Below are positions 36,419-46,237 of a DNA stretch of 64,000 nucleotides, piece after piece. The notes beneath the pieces are model-generated. The model was not told where the DNA came from. It saw only the letters and a program-made list of their open reading frames with translations, and made no database searches. Source of the DNA: CAVWSM01 sp963757805. Its GTDB lineage: Bacteria > Actinomycetota > Actinomycetes > Jiangellales > Jiangellaceae. Each line of letters starts with the position of its first letter. Positions within the stretch are counted from its first letter, which is position 1. The translations under genes were made by a program, and so were the position numbers. The stretch spans positions 367,220-431,219 of the forward strand of contig CAVWSM010000025.1 of the NCBI GenBank assembly GCA_963757805.1, written 5' to 3'.

Positions 36419-38290
36419 GGTTTCTGTGGCGTGCCTTTCTTGCCGCGGTGGTCATTTCCGCCACCGTGCTTTCCGGAGTGCCAGCGGCGATATTCGGCGC
36501 CGGTGGAGACTTATCCAGTTCCTCCGAGCGGCTCCTGGGCAATATCCGGCCACGGATGGGGCCATGGGAAGGGCCTGTCCCAGTGGGGAGCCCAGGGGGC
36601 GGCGACTGCAAGGTGTCACGCGGAACCAGATTCTGGGCTTCTATTACCCTGGCACCAGATCCGTCAACATCGGCAATCCGCCCATACGAGTCCAGCTCCA
36701 ACAGTTCGCTGGTAATGCCATCGTCTTCGGGCGTTACGGCAATGAGTCGGTGACCGTAACCGACTTGGGCTCCGGTGCACAGGGCATCCTCAGTCAGGGG
36801 GGATTCCACGCGGTCTTCATCCAAGCGAATTTCATGCAAGTGGTCCGGCGGACGAGCAGCGGCTGGGCGCCGCTGGCCCTGAGCGGCCGCACCCAGCTAG
36901 TGGGTCCAATTCGATTTGGCGGGCCGTCCGGCGCCTGGCTGTACAACCCAAACCTGTCGGGGGACGGCCGCCAGTACTGGGGGCGGATTCGCGCAGTCCG
37001 CACCGGGTCCACCAATGCCCAGGCCGTCAACGTCCTGGATCTGCAGTCGTACCTCAAAGGCGTCGTTCCACGCGAGATGCCGGCATCCTTCGCCACCGCC
37101 GCGCTGCAAGCCCAGGCCATGGCGGCACGCACGTACGCGCGCGCGGTGTCGGCTGCCGGCGGCGCCTGGGACCTGTGTGACACGACCGCATGCCAGGTCT
37201 ACGGCGGACGGATCGTCTCCGCAAGGGGCGTGCTGACCGGGCTGGAGAGCTCCTCGACCAGCGCGGCTGTGGATGCTACGCAGGGTCTTGCGCTGTACTA
37301 CGGCGACGGTCCGGCACTCACCCAGTTCTCGGCCAGCAACGGCGGTTGGTCGGTCGATGGTGGGAGGCCGTATCTGCAGGCCAGGCAAGACCCCTACTCC
37401 GGTGCGGCACCCAACGACCCGGTGAGCAGCTGGACCGACATGCTGCCTGTCTCACGTGTTCAAGCGCACTGCCCTGGCGCGGGTCAACTCCGCCAGATGG
37501 TCGTGGCTGGTCGCGACGGCAGGGGGGATCTCGGGGGCCGCATCACGTCACTGCGCGTCGATTGCACCACCGGGTCTGCAACAATCACAGCTGAGGCAGC
37601 GCTGCGGCTTGGTATGCGGTCGAGCTGGTGGACCCCCGCCGGACGCCCCTTCGGGAACCTCGAACGGGTTCAGAGTCACCGCCAACTCGCTGAGCGTACG
37701 TGGTTGGGCGATCGACCCGGACTCCGTCGGCCCCATCTATGTGTGGGTAGACGTGGATGGCAAGGGTGGCCCGACACATGCAGCGCGAGCTCGTCCTGAT
37801 GTCGCGGCGGTCTACCCCGACTACGGCCCCAATCACGGATTCCAGCATGAGGTCCCCCGAGTCGGCGGGAAGACATCGAGTCTGCGCGTGGGGCATCAAT
37901 GTCGGTCCGGGCGGGGATTCCCTGCTCGGGTGTCTCACGGTAGACGTTCCTCGGGATCCATCGCTGACCCTGCCTGCCGGCCCACCAGTGGGTCAGCTCG
38001 ACCGCGTCTCCGCCGTACCCGGTGGTCTCCGCGCCAGTGGTTGGGCCATTGACCCGGACTCTCGGGATCCCATCTATGTATGGCTGGACGTCTCTGGGCA
38101 AGGCTCCCCAGTTCTGGCCAACGGCCACCGCGCTGATGTCGGAAACGCCTACCCGGCGTACGGACCCGCGCATGGGTTCTCAACCGTCATTCAGCGGTCT
38201 CCAGGCACTTATCAGGTTTGCGCTCACGGCGTGAACGTGGGCCCCGGAGCCGACCGGCTTCTGGGTTGCAGACGTGTCTCGGTCGCCTAG
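36415..38290 (+). CDS. SpoIID/LytB domain protein with C-terminal surface repeats (frameshifted)
   Basis: About 625 residues, GTG start overlapping the LCP stop. The N-terminus MRFLWRAFLAAVVISATVL is a secretion signal. The SpoIID domain follows: GHGWGHGKGLSQWGAQGAA, LKGVVPREMPASFATAALQA and QAMAARTYA are diagnostic; SpoIID of Bacillus is a lytic transglycosylase acting on denuded glycans. After it come two copies of a repeat of about 100 residues with GWAIDPDS, RPDV, YP-YG--HGF and VCA-G-NVG. Shifts occur near 36520-36610, 37655 and 37880. The coupling with LCP links glycan remodelling to polymer attachment. Confidence 0.85.
37651..38287 (+). repeat. Two tandem protein repeats (GWAIDPD type) in the SpoIID protein
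   Basis: Copy 1 (about 37651-37950) and copy 2 (about 37988-38287), each near 300 nt. Shared landmarks: GNL/GQL start, RGWAIDPDS or SGWAIDPDS, PIYVWVDV or PIYVWLDV, RPDV or RADV, YPDYGPNHGF or YPAYGPAHGF, and a terminal NVGPG followed by LLGC. Two further copies lie in the amidase at 56474-57087. This is a probable wall- or glycan-binding module; function not shown. Confidence 0.75.
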
Positions 38291-38306
38291 GACCGGAGAG
38301 GCACAA

Positions 38307-38456
38307 TTGCCGTATTTGTCGGACTTCGTCACCCGACGTGTCATGATCTTTGGGGTCTCGCTAGTGTTCTTCGCTGGCGGTCTCGATGTGTTCTTCGCAA
38401 GGGACGTGGCCTACGTGTTCGAACACGTCATGCTTCCTCTCGAGGCCGACGCCTGA
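38307..38456 (+). CDS. Possible small membrane protein, 49 aa
   Basis: A TTG-initiated frame preceded by GGAGAGG at about 7 nt, 17 nt after the SpoIID stop. It encodes one hydrophobic segment (VMIFGVSLVFFAGGLDVFFA) with a short tail. No family is recognised. Coding status is uncertain; an ATG start at 38343 would shorten it. Confidence 0.3.
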   Translation: MPYLSDFVTRRVMIFGVSLVFFAGGLDVFFARDVAYVFEHVMLPLEADA

Positions 38457-38931
38457 AGCACCGAAAGCCTCAGCCGACACGGAGCCAAGGCGGTTGCAAG
38501 CGTCGGGGCTCGCAGCGGCCATGCTCCAACTTTTCTTGCCAGGTGGCTGTCGGAAACGAAGTGCCCGCGTAGGGGGATCGTCGGCAGGTCGACTTGGACC
38601 TGGAGACTCGCGTGTCTCTTTGCGGACCTAGGTATAGCGCGCTGCTCATACCCATGACTGCCGGAGTGCTTCGGGAGTAGCAGTCCCAACTCAGCGCAGT
38701 TCGATGCCCGCCCTGGCAGTCAGACCGGTACGTTGCAGTTCGTGCCGTCCATGCACGCCCGTGACCGATGATTGTGTCCGACGCGGCACTGCTCCAATTT
38801 GCGGAGTGTCGTGCTCGAGGTCCACGCCCAGCAGGGATCCGCCGCACAAACGAACCTGTTCAACGCTACGTGTGGGGCGGGGCTCTCAGTGGCCACACCC
38901 GAGACGCAAGCTGGCCAATGACACGTTAAGG
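38457..38931. other. 475-bp stretch with no supportable gene
   Basis: All six frames give only short, low-complexity or Arg/Ser-rich readings without family similarity, membrane segments or ribosome sites. No tRNA, IS end or strong hairpin was seen. GC content is visibly lower than in the flanks, which suggests inserted or decayed DNA. Confidence 0.5.
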
Positions 38932-40611
38932 TCAATGGGTCTCATCAGATCGCCGCAGGCCAGCGCCAGGGAGAGCAGTCTGCGAGTCGTTCTCACTTAT
39001 CGCGCCATTTGGGTGCCGGAATGTCTCCCGCCGAATGCGCTCCGGAATAATCGCAGTCCCCCTTGATGGCCAGAGCACGGCGGTGCCAATCATTGCGAGG
39101 CCAAGAATCGCCAACAGGATGACGATCTCCTGCCCGGGAACCGGGCTCCAGCCCAAAGATTTCAGAGGCAGCGGCGCTGGGGGAAGCCGGACGTTGTAGG
39201 TCGCAAAGCCATATGCGTGTCGCCACAGATTCCAAACAAGGCCCAGGAGCTGGACTCCCAACACGAGAATGACGATGCCTGTCATAACTCGCCGTGTTCC
39301 ATCAACCAACCCGCCGCTAAGTGCGGGCAGGAGCAGGATGAAGAACGCAGCAAACGCCGGCAGCACGTATCGACCCTGCCAGCCAGTGGCGGCGATCACG
39401 GCTGTACAGCGCAACGGCTGCGCAAGAGGCAATAAGGAAGAGCGACGCCTGAGTCCTGCGTGACTGCCTGGGTACCGCTTCCTCGCCAAGCGGTATTAAC
39501 TATTACAGCCCCGATGAACAGTCGGAGAAATACCGCGATCAGCGGAAATGGGGCTGTCAGCCAACCGAACACGCCGATCGATTGCTGGAGGATGTCGCCG
39601 AACTTAAGGAAGACGAGCAGAATCCGCGCTCCAATCGGATACTCTGCCCATTGCTCAGAGTAGATCGTCTCCAGGGTGCGAAGCCTCGATGCATGCCACG
39701 TCCATAGGAGCGCAAATCCGAGATTGAGAGCAGTGACCGCAAGTGCGATCGGATGCAACGCGGTGAATGGTCGTTGCGTGCCGTCGCGATGTCGCGGGAA
39801 AAGCAGCAGAAGCAGCAGAACAGCCCAGAGCCAACTGAGTGGTCGCGCCCAAACTAGTGCGCACGAGGTCGTGACAAAGAGAATATTGACAGCGGCGCCA
39901 ACTCGTCGCCGACCTGAAGCCGTCTCATGACGGATGCAGCAGATGGCCGCTGCAAGCGAGATTGAGGCTGCTATTTCCAGTCCGCTCGGATTGATGGAAG
40001 CGAAGAGGTAGATCGTCATTGGCGTCAGGGCCACCAACATGCTGAGCGCCACGGCGCGTGGTGAAAATCGACGGCAGAGAGCGGCGGTCGCGAATGCCAG
40101 TAACCCGAGGCACATCAAGGCAGACGCCAGACGAGAGAGAAGCAGAGTTGTCGCGCCAGAATAAACCAGCCTGCAGCAAGGCCCTCATAACTAGTCCTCG
40201 ACCGCATAATCGGGGACCGGATAACCAGTAGCGTTATATAGGTCTGCGCGTCGACAATGCGATTGGCTGACGCGCGGCATCCGGGCCGCAGAGCAGGCTC
40301 GTCGAATCGAAACGGTAGCAGTCGATATTCGGATAATCGTCGTTAATGCGGCTGGAATGCGAACGTTTGTGTAGGTAATAGTCGCGACCGGCTCAAAGGG
40401 AAAGTTCCCGACTTCGACGAGTTCGCGTCCCGGCAAAGTTTCTGCCAGTCGCGACGCCATAGGCGTGGCTGCGATGTGCTCCGGTGTCGTCCGGCACTGA
40501 GCCGACCGGCGCTGCGGAAGACCCAGGCCGTCAACAGCGCCACACCGCCGCTGACGAGCACAACCCATCTAGCCGTACGGCCAGTCGAGGGTCTCCCTCG
40601 CTCCCAGGCAT
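38932..40611 (-). CDS. DUF2142 family polytopic membrane protein (several frameshifts)
   Basis: About 560 residues once shifts are corrected. The N-terminal helix (RWVVLVSGGVALLTAWVF), an extracytoplasmic part, then many helices: ALSMLVALTPMTIYLFASI followed by NPSGLEIAASISLAAA is the DUF2142 hallmark, and GWQGRYVLPAFAAFFILLLP the later conserved segment. The frame breaks near 40570, 40290, 40180 and 39440. DUF2142 proteins sit in polysaccharide loci and are thought to be GT-C-like glycosyltransferases or related membrane enzymes; the activity is unproven. The ATG at 40611 is a best guess. Codon use is lower in GC than in the first 27 kb, suggesting acquisition. Confidence 0.75.
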
Positions 40612-40939
40612 GTTTCCCGTTCTTGTCCCAGCCTTTACCAAGTCGCCCTCCATATCGGCTATCGCCAGAGATTCCCGCGCCGACTCGGAGAACCCAGACC
40701 AGTCCATGGCCTCGGGGCTCCGCCGCGAGCGAACCTTCGCGGGGGGAGCTTTGGGCAATGCCGCGACTATGCCTCTGGACGCTGGGCCGAGCAGGCCAGA
40801 GTGATCGCCGGACGGGTGATGGTACGTTCACACGCGCGCATTGCGAGACTCGGATGTACCCCGGGACGCCCTGGGTGACTGCGTGGCTAGACCCGCCTGG
40901 CCTACCCGCATGTGATGCAGATTGCGACGGCTTGTCGAG
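40612..40939. other. 328-bp intergenic stretch beside the IS21 remnant
   Basis: No gene is supportable. It lies between the DUF2142 start and the broken end of istB and may include the missing IS21 terminus in decayed form. No clear terminal inverted repeat could be matched to the other side. Confidence 0.4.
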
Positions 40940-41558
40940 GTGACGATCAGCGACGCGCGTTCGTAGCGAGAGCGACACGAGCTGGAAGAACAGGTTCGCG
41001 GCCTCGGCCTCGAACGGGATGTAGCCGACCTCGTCGATGATGAGCAACGGGTAGCGGCCGAGCCGGACGAGCTCGGTCTGCAGGTGTCCGCGGCTGTGCG
41101 CGTCGGCGAGCCGGGCGACCCACTCGGAGGCGGTGGCGAACTGCACCCGGTGCCCTGCCTGGCAGGCCCGAATCGCCAGCCCGATGGCCAGGTGGGTCTT
41201 GCCGGTGCCGGGCGGGCCGAGGAACACCACGTTCTCTTTGGCGGTGAGAAGTCGAGCGTGCCGAGGTGGGCGATGGTGTCGCGTTTGAGGCCGCGGGAGT
41301 GGTCGTAGTCGAACTCCTCGAGGCTCTTGCGGGCCGGGAACCGGGCGGCGCGCACACGGCCCTCGCCGCCGTGTGACTCGCGGGCCGAGACTTCGCGTTG
41401 CAGGCAGGCGAGCAGGAACTCCTCGTGCGTCCACGACTCGGCGCGGGCCCGCTCGGCCAACCGGCCGACGGACTCGCGCAGGGTGGGTGCCTTCAACGCC
41501 CGGGTCAGGTAGTTGATCTCGGCGGCCACGTCCCGTGCCGCTGCCTTGGTGGCGGCAT
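40940..41558 (-). pseudogene. istB: IS21 helper ATPase IstB, frameshifted and 3'-truncated
   Basis: AARDVAAEINYLTRALKAPTL starts the protein after its ATG (needs one added base at 41555). NVVFLGPPGTGKTHLAIGL-type Walker A reads across a shift as VVFLGPPGTGKTHLAIGL, and LLIIDEVGYIPFEAEAANL gives Walker B. NLFFQLVSLRYERASLIVTS follows, after which similarity stops near 40940 where the conserved FGRWGEVFGD block should be. IstB is the AAA+ partner that remodels DNA for the IstA integrase. The truncation is structural, not a simple indel, so this copy is probably dead. Confidence 0.8.
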
Positions 41559-42801
41559 CAGGCCACCCCGCCCTCGAGGGTCGTCGAGTCCGAGCGCGTC
41601 GTCGTAGTCGGCCAGGCAGCGCACCTCGACGTCGGGCTCGGGCACCGGACGCACCACGCCGATCCGCTCGCGCCGCAACCGTTTCGCCGCCTCGACATGT
41701 GCGGGTCGCTGATCGTCTGATGCCAGGCCCAGACCCACTGGTGATCGGCAACGGTCTGCCCGTCGCAGAACACCCGCACCCGCTGCAGATCCGCGGTCAC
41801 TTCGACCCGGCGTCCGATCACGGCCGGGTGCACCGAGTAGTCGTTGCTGTCCAACCGCACGTAGTGATCCCGCGGCAGCCGCAGCGAGTTGCGCCACCCG
41901 GTCTGCGGCGCCACCGGCGGCAGGGCGAGCATCGCCTGCCTGTCGGCGTCGACCCGGTCGGTCGGCGCGCAGCCCAACACGCGACGCGGCCGCCGGTTCA
42001 CCACCTGAGCCACTCGCCAGCTGCGTGTTGAAGTCGGCCGGCGAGGAGAACGTGCGGCCGGGCAGGAACGAGCGCTCCAGGTAGTCGTGCGCCCGTTCGA
42101 CGATGCCCTTGGCTTCCGGGTCGGCCGGCCGCAACACGAGCACCTTCGCGCCGAGGACGCCGCGGAACGCCTGACACTCCGCGGTCAGCTCGCTGCGCCC
42201 GCCGCGCCACCGGCCGATCGCGGACTCGCCGTCCCACACCAGCACCCGCGGCACCGCGCCCAACGCGTCGATGTGCTGCCACCAGCCAGCAAACAGATCC
42301 TGCGACGTCCTGGTCGGCAGCAGCAGCCCGGACAGCCACCGCGAGTAGCCGCACACCATCGTCAACACCGGCAGCTGTTTGGCCGTCCTCGTCTGGCCGA
42401 ACCCGACCGGCAGCTCGATCGGCGGGAACCACAAGTCGCACTGCGCGATCTCCCCGGCCACATAGGCGGTGCGCGACGCCGGGTCCGGCGGCAGATACAC
42501 CGGCCGCAAGTCGCTGACCCGCTTGCGCAGCACCCGGATCGAGCGAGTCCAGCCGATCCGTTCTGCGATCACCGTCGTCGGCATGTCCGGCCACACCTTG
42601 AGCAGCTCCCGGATCCGCGGCTCCACCGCGTCCACGATCGACCCCGAACCGTCGCGCTCGTAACGCGGCGGGGATCGCAGCACGGAGCGCGGCACGCACC
42701 GTGTTCCGCGACACCCCCATCACACGGGCGATCGCCTTGATCGGCATGCCCTCCGACCGGTGCAGCCGACGGATCTCCGCCCAGTCCTCCACGAGTAACA
42801 C
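41558..42801 (-). pseudogene. istA: IS21 transposase IstA, frameshifted
   Basis: The N-terminal helix-turn-helix (VEDWAEIRRLHRSEGMPIKA then RVMGVSRNTVRAAL) and the DDE core are visible in pieces: EIAQCDLWFPPIELP holds the first Asp, RVLVWDGESAIGRWRGG the second, and PEAKGIVERAHDYLERSFLP the Glu. The C-terminal beta-domain (DSNDYSVHPAVIGRRVEV) is in a third frame. The coding start at 42801 is GTG. Shifts near 42690, 42020 and 41650 are visible. It is the DDE recombinase of IS21. Confidence 0.82.
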
Positions 42802-42822
42802 CTCGCTCCCTCCCCGGCTCGG

Positions 42823-44100
42823 TTACGGCCAGGGTCCAGGGAGGGGGTAGATCATCGCGATGACTGCGGTGGCGGTGTGGTGGCCGTAGCCGCGGTGGTT
42901 GATGAGCCGGATCTTGCGAGTTGAGGCCCTCGAGTTTGCTGTTGGACAGGCCGAGCTCGACGGCGGCGAGGATGCGTGTCGCGGTTGCTTGCGGATGGTG
43001 CGGGAGAGCGTCGAGCATCGCCGGGATCCGGGAGCGGCTGGCCCGGGCCAGCCAGGCGTCGAGGTGGGCGTCGGCGGCGTCGTCCGGGTGGCGTAGCCGG
43101 TAGAGGTCGCGCAGCTCTTCCTTGAGCAGCCAGGCGCGGAAGAGCACGTGGCGGGTCGCGGCGCAGCTGCGCGAGCTGCTCGCGTTGGCGGTCGGTCCAG
43201 GTGGCGGGGTCCTTGAGCAGCGCCCACCGGGTGTGCTTGATCAGCGTGGCGCGGCGGGGTCTTGGCGGACCCTTGCTAGCGGGCTGCGGTCCGGCCGACT
43301 TCGGCGGCCTGGCGGGCGGTGTTCCACTCGAGCGGCGGGTCTCGTCGAGCGCCGCGTTGGCCAGCTTGATGACGTGGAACGGGTCGGCGCACACCGCCGC
43401 ATGCGGCGCGAGCTGGCGATGACGCCGTGGTAGGCGCCGTGCAGGTCCGCTGAGGCGGCCTGGAGTCCGTTGCGCAGCCGTTGGGGTCCGAGCAGTGTCG
43501 AAGAACTGATCGAGGGTGGCGCCGGACTTGCCCTCGCCGGCCCAGATCGACCGCGCCGTCGCGGTCGTGGTCGGCGACCACGGTCAGGTAGCGGTGGCCC
43601 TTGCGGTAGGACACCTCGTCGACCCCGATCCGGTACACCTGGTCGAGGCGGGCGTCGTCGAGGTGGTCGGCGACGACCCGGGCGACGATGCCGGCGACGG
43701 CCTCCCAGGAGCAGCGCAGCAGCCGGGTGATCGCGGTCTTGTCCATCCGCTGCGCCAGCCACCCCAGCACGTCTTCGAAGTCGCGGGTGAACCGGGCGGC
43801 GGGCCGCGCCCAGGGCACCGTCTCGGTGCGCACCCGGCCGCACGCCCGGCAGTCCAGGCGGCGGATCTCGGCCTGCAGGAACAGCCGCGCGCGTGCCCGA
43901 GGTCCAGGCCGCGCCAACGGCGCACCGACGCGGTCATAGACGGCGCGGGTCGACCAGCCGCACGGGCAGGTCAGCCGGCGGGCGCGGCGCCGCACGTCGA
44001 CGATGATCCCCGCCGGGGTGAACGTCACACCGACCACGTCGGCACCGGGAACGGCGAGCATCTTGTTGAATGCAGTGGTGGCGCGCACGCGTCGCTCCAA
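42823..44100 (-). pseudogene. ISL3-family transposase, heavily frameshifted
   Basis: The N-terminal zinc-ribbon (LTCPCGWSTRAVYDR and LDCRACGRVRTETVPWA) is followed by the ISL3 core: DKTAITRLLRCSWEAV, RIGVDEVSYRKGHRYLTVV with the first catalytic Asp, VCADPFHVIKLANAALDE with the second, and KLEGLN near the C-terminal Glu region. The end reads RLINHRGYGHHTATAVIAMI and then departs from the family (PLPGPWP), suggesting the last residues were replaced when another element joined. At least five frame changes are needed. It is on the minus strand like the IS21 genes. Confidence 0.85.
42823..44100 (-). mobile_element. ISL3-family insertion sequence remnant
   Basis: Only the transposase region can be delimited; terminal inverted repeats and 8-bp target duplications could not be found by eye on either side. 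It abuts the IS21 remnant with about 20 nt between the two coding regions, so one element inserted into or recombined with the end of the other. Confidence 0.65.
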
Positions 44101-44408
44101 GGACGGTTCCGGCTTGCTTGGCAGCTCCGAAACCTACGAGGACGCCGCGTGCGCGTCACCGCAACCTCGGCCGCCGAACGCCCACAATCGCCTTACACGA
44201 TCAAGCACAACCGCTCGCATCAGGAACGCGATCACCCACGGAAAGCCGAGGAGTCCCAGTTTTCACGTGCCGTCGACACAGCAGAGCGCCGACCAAGCTG
44301 GTGAACTACCCTTCCCGATGCCGCGGCGAGGCTCACAGTGCTACAGTCCCGCATTCAAGTGACAAAGCTGAGACGCCTTCGTGCATCACCTGCTTGGGAG
44401 TACATCGC
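44101..44408. other. 308-bp gap between ISL3 and methyltransferase
   Basis: No gene is supportable. The right part should hold the promoter of the methyltransferase gene (a GGGAG ribosome site is at about 44395); the left part may contain the ISL3 right end, unrecognised. Confidence 0.4.
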
Positions 44409-45341
44409 ATGACCACCGAGCGGCCATTCGCCGACAAGGTAATCGAGGCGATGGCCCAAGCGCCTTCGGTCGAGAAGCTGCCTGAGCCCACCGATCTCGC
44501 GTCGAGCATCCCTTTGAACCCGCCTGGGTGGCTCCAGCAGCAGGTCGTCGGTAGCTCCTTCAGGGCGGCCTACGAGGAGGCTTCCAGTTTCATCACCGTG
44601 TCCGACCAGGTCCGCGTAGAGTGCGGCGGACGATCGCTGGCCGAGTCAGGCCCGGTCCTTGACTTCGGTTGCGGGTGGGGCGGATCTCGCGGTTCTGCTC
44701 ACTCGGGTGCCCCGTGAGCGTCTGTACAGCGTCGATGTGGACCCGGGCATGATCGCCATCGTCAACGCGACGCTACCTGGGCTGAACGCCATGGCCGTGT
44801 CTCCGGCGCCCCCGACGATCGCCGGGGAGGCCACCTTCGACAGCGCGTTCGCATTCAGTGTTTTCTCGCACCTCTCCGAGGACGCACACCGATCCTGGGC
44901 CGAAGAGTTCGGTCGGATCGTGCGGCCCGGAGGGTTTGCGTTCATCACAGTCTTGGACTCGATCTTCTTCGGCAAGATCCGGGGGGCTCAACAGGCGATG
45001 CAAAGCGGCCAAGGCGATGACTTCTCCAGGTCGTTCTCCACGCTGGTGGACGACGTCGACGCAGCGCAGCGTGACTATGACGCGGCGGCTTCGTCTACGC
45101 CGGATCCGGCGGCGGAGGCGTCCTGTCGGGGGACTACTACGGGTGGGCCGCTGCTTCCCCAGAATTCATCACGCGGACCTGGGGTGCGGCGGGCTTCGAT
45201 GTCGTCAAGTGGATACCTTCGCAGGTTCTCTTCGACCAGGCCCTCGTTGTGCTTCGCCGGCGGGCGCCCGGCCAGGCTGCTGGCCGGCCGGCCGTCCCGG
45301 CAAAGCGCTCAATCATCAACCGGGTGATGGGCCGATCCTGA
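44409..45341 (+). CDS. SAM-dependent methyltransferase (two frameshifts)
   Basis: About 310 residues. PVLDFGCGWG is motif I for SAM binding, ERLYSVDVDPGMIAIVNATL the acidic loop, FAFSVFSHLSEDAHRSWAEE and RIVRPGGFAFITV the later class I motifs. Shifts near 44675 and 45085 break the frame; the end reads FDVVKWIPSQVLFDQALVVL in the third frame. It is located at the edge of the polysaccharide locus and probably methylates a sugar or lipid-linked intermediate; the acceptor is unknown. Confidence 0.78.
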
Positions 45342-45368
45342 CACAACCGTGGTGCGTGACCGGGGCGC

Positions 45369-46229
45369 TCAACTAGGGCGCCCGGCCACCGCCAAGGTGA
45401 TCCGGCTCTTGGCCCGCCACAGGTCGGTTCGACGGTTTCGAGCGAACGCTCGAATGCCGATGAACTCTCGCGGGTACCGGGCCGCCACCCGAACCTCATG
45501 GCGGCGAATGAGGGCCCGCCGCTGCGAAGGTGACGAGCTGAAACTGCCCTCGCCCTCGTGGAGTACGAGGCTGTCAAGTGCAGCAACGTGGTGCCATCCG
45601 CCCCTTCTGGCTCGCAGGCTCCAATCGACTTCTTCGCCATAACCCGGCGAGAAGGCCTCATCGAAGTCACCGACGGCCTCCAGCGCGGCGCGTTTGAAGT
45701 AGACGCAATGGCCAACCGCGACAGGAATCGTGGCGGTCATGCCACGTACGCCCGCGGCGTCGACGATTCGGCTGACGAGCCTCGCGTCCACCTCGCGGAG
45801 GGTCCGCAGCGCCGGTACCGACAGGATCGTTCCTTCGTCAGTGAGCGCGCTCGCGGAGGCCACGCCATGGCCGGTCGCAGCGCGCTGCAGCGCATCCCAC
45901 CATCCAGGCAGGACATCGACGTCACTGTTGACCAGCACAATGTCCTCGCCAGCGAGCAACGCGAACGCCGTGTTGGCAGTACGCACGAAGCCAAGGTTTC
46001 CGTCATTGGCCTCAACAGTCGCCACGGGCGGCCGCGGCATCCCTAGTGCCTGACGAACCTCAGTCACTGTGATCCGCTCTGGCCCACAGTCGTCGATGCA
46101 CAACGACCTGCACACTTGGCCGCACCGTTCGGTCGATGGCCTCGAGGCAACGCACCGCCAGGGAAATCCGGCCATAGACAGGAACGACGATGGAGCGCCT
46201 GACGAGTTGGGCTCGGCAAGCTCGGACAT
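45369..46229 (-). CDS. Glycosyltransferase family 2 (frameshifts near N-terminus)
   Basis: About 286 residues. The start MSELAEPNSSGAPS leads, across a shift, to RRSIVVPVYGRISLAVRCLE, the GT2 nucleotide-binding strand; after another shift IDDCGPERIT supplies the DD-type acidic motif. VLVNSDVDVLPGWWDAL holds the DXD-like metal site and GYGEEVDWSLRARRGGW the catalytic-base ED region. It is the last gene of the wzm-wzt operon, 8 nt after the RgpF/WbsX stop, and should add a sugar to the exported polysaccharide. Confidence 0.82.
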   Translation of the reverse strand: MSELAEPNSSGAPSSFLSMAGFPWRCVASRPSTERCGQVCRSLCIDDCGPERITVTEVRQALGMPRPPVATVEANDGNLGFVRTANTAFALLAGEDIVLVNSDVDVLPGWWDALQRAATGHGVASASALTDEGTILSVPALRTLREVDARLVSRIVDAAGVRGMTATIPVAVGHCVYFKRAALEAVGDFDEAFSPGYGEEVDWSLRARRGGWHHVAALDSLVLHEGEGSFSSSPSQRRALIRRHEVRVAARYPREFIGIRAFARNRRTDLWRAKSRITLAVAGRPS

Positions 46230-46237
46230 CGTGGTCG

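Larger units (their letters stand above)
40940..42820 (-). mobile_element. Decayed IS21-family element (istA + truncated istB)
   Basis: Both IS21 genes are recognisable in the normal order and with the usual tight overlap (istA TGA and istB ATG share TGATG), but both are frameshifted and istB has lost its last 45 or so codons. The upstream end, where the IS21 left terminus and promoter should be, is replaced at about 42820-42850 by the end of an ISL3 transposase. No terminal repeats or target duplication could be identified. The approximate bounds are the coding remnants. Confidence 0.75.

Noticed and set aside
38470..38847. 125-codon minus-strand frame in the 38.5-38.9 kb gap
   Set aside because: No family similarity, no ribosome site, unusual Arg/Ser/Thr composition; treated as non-coding.
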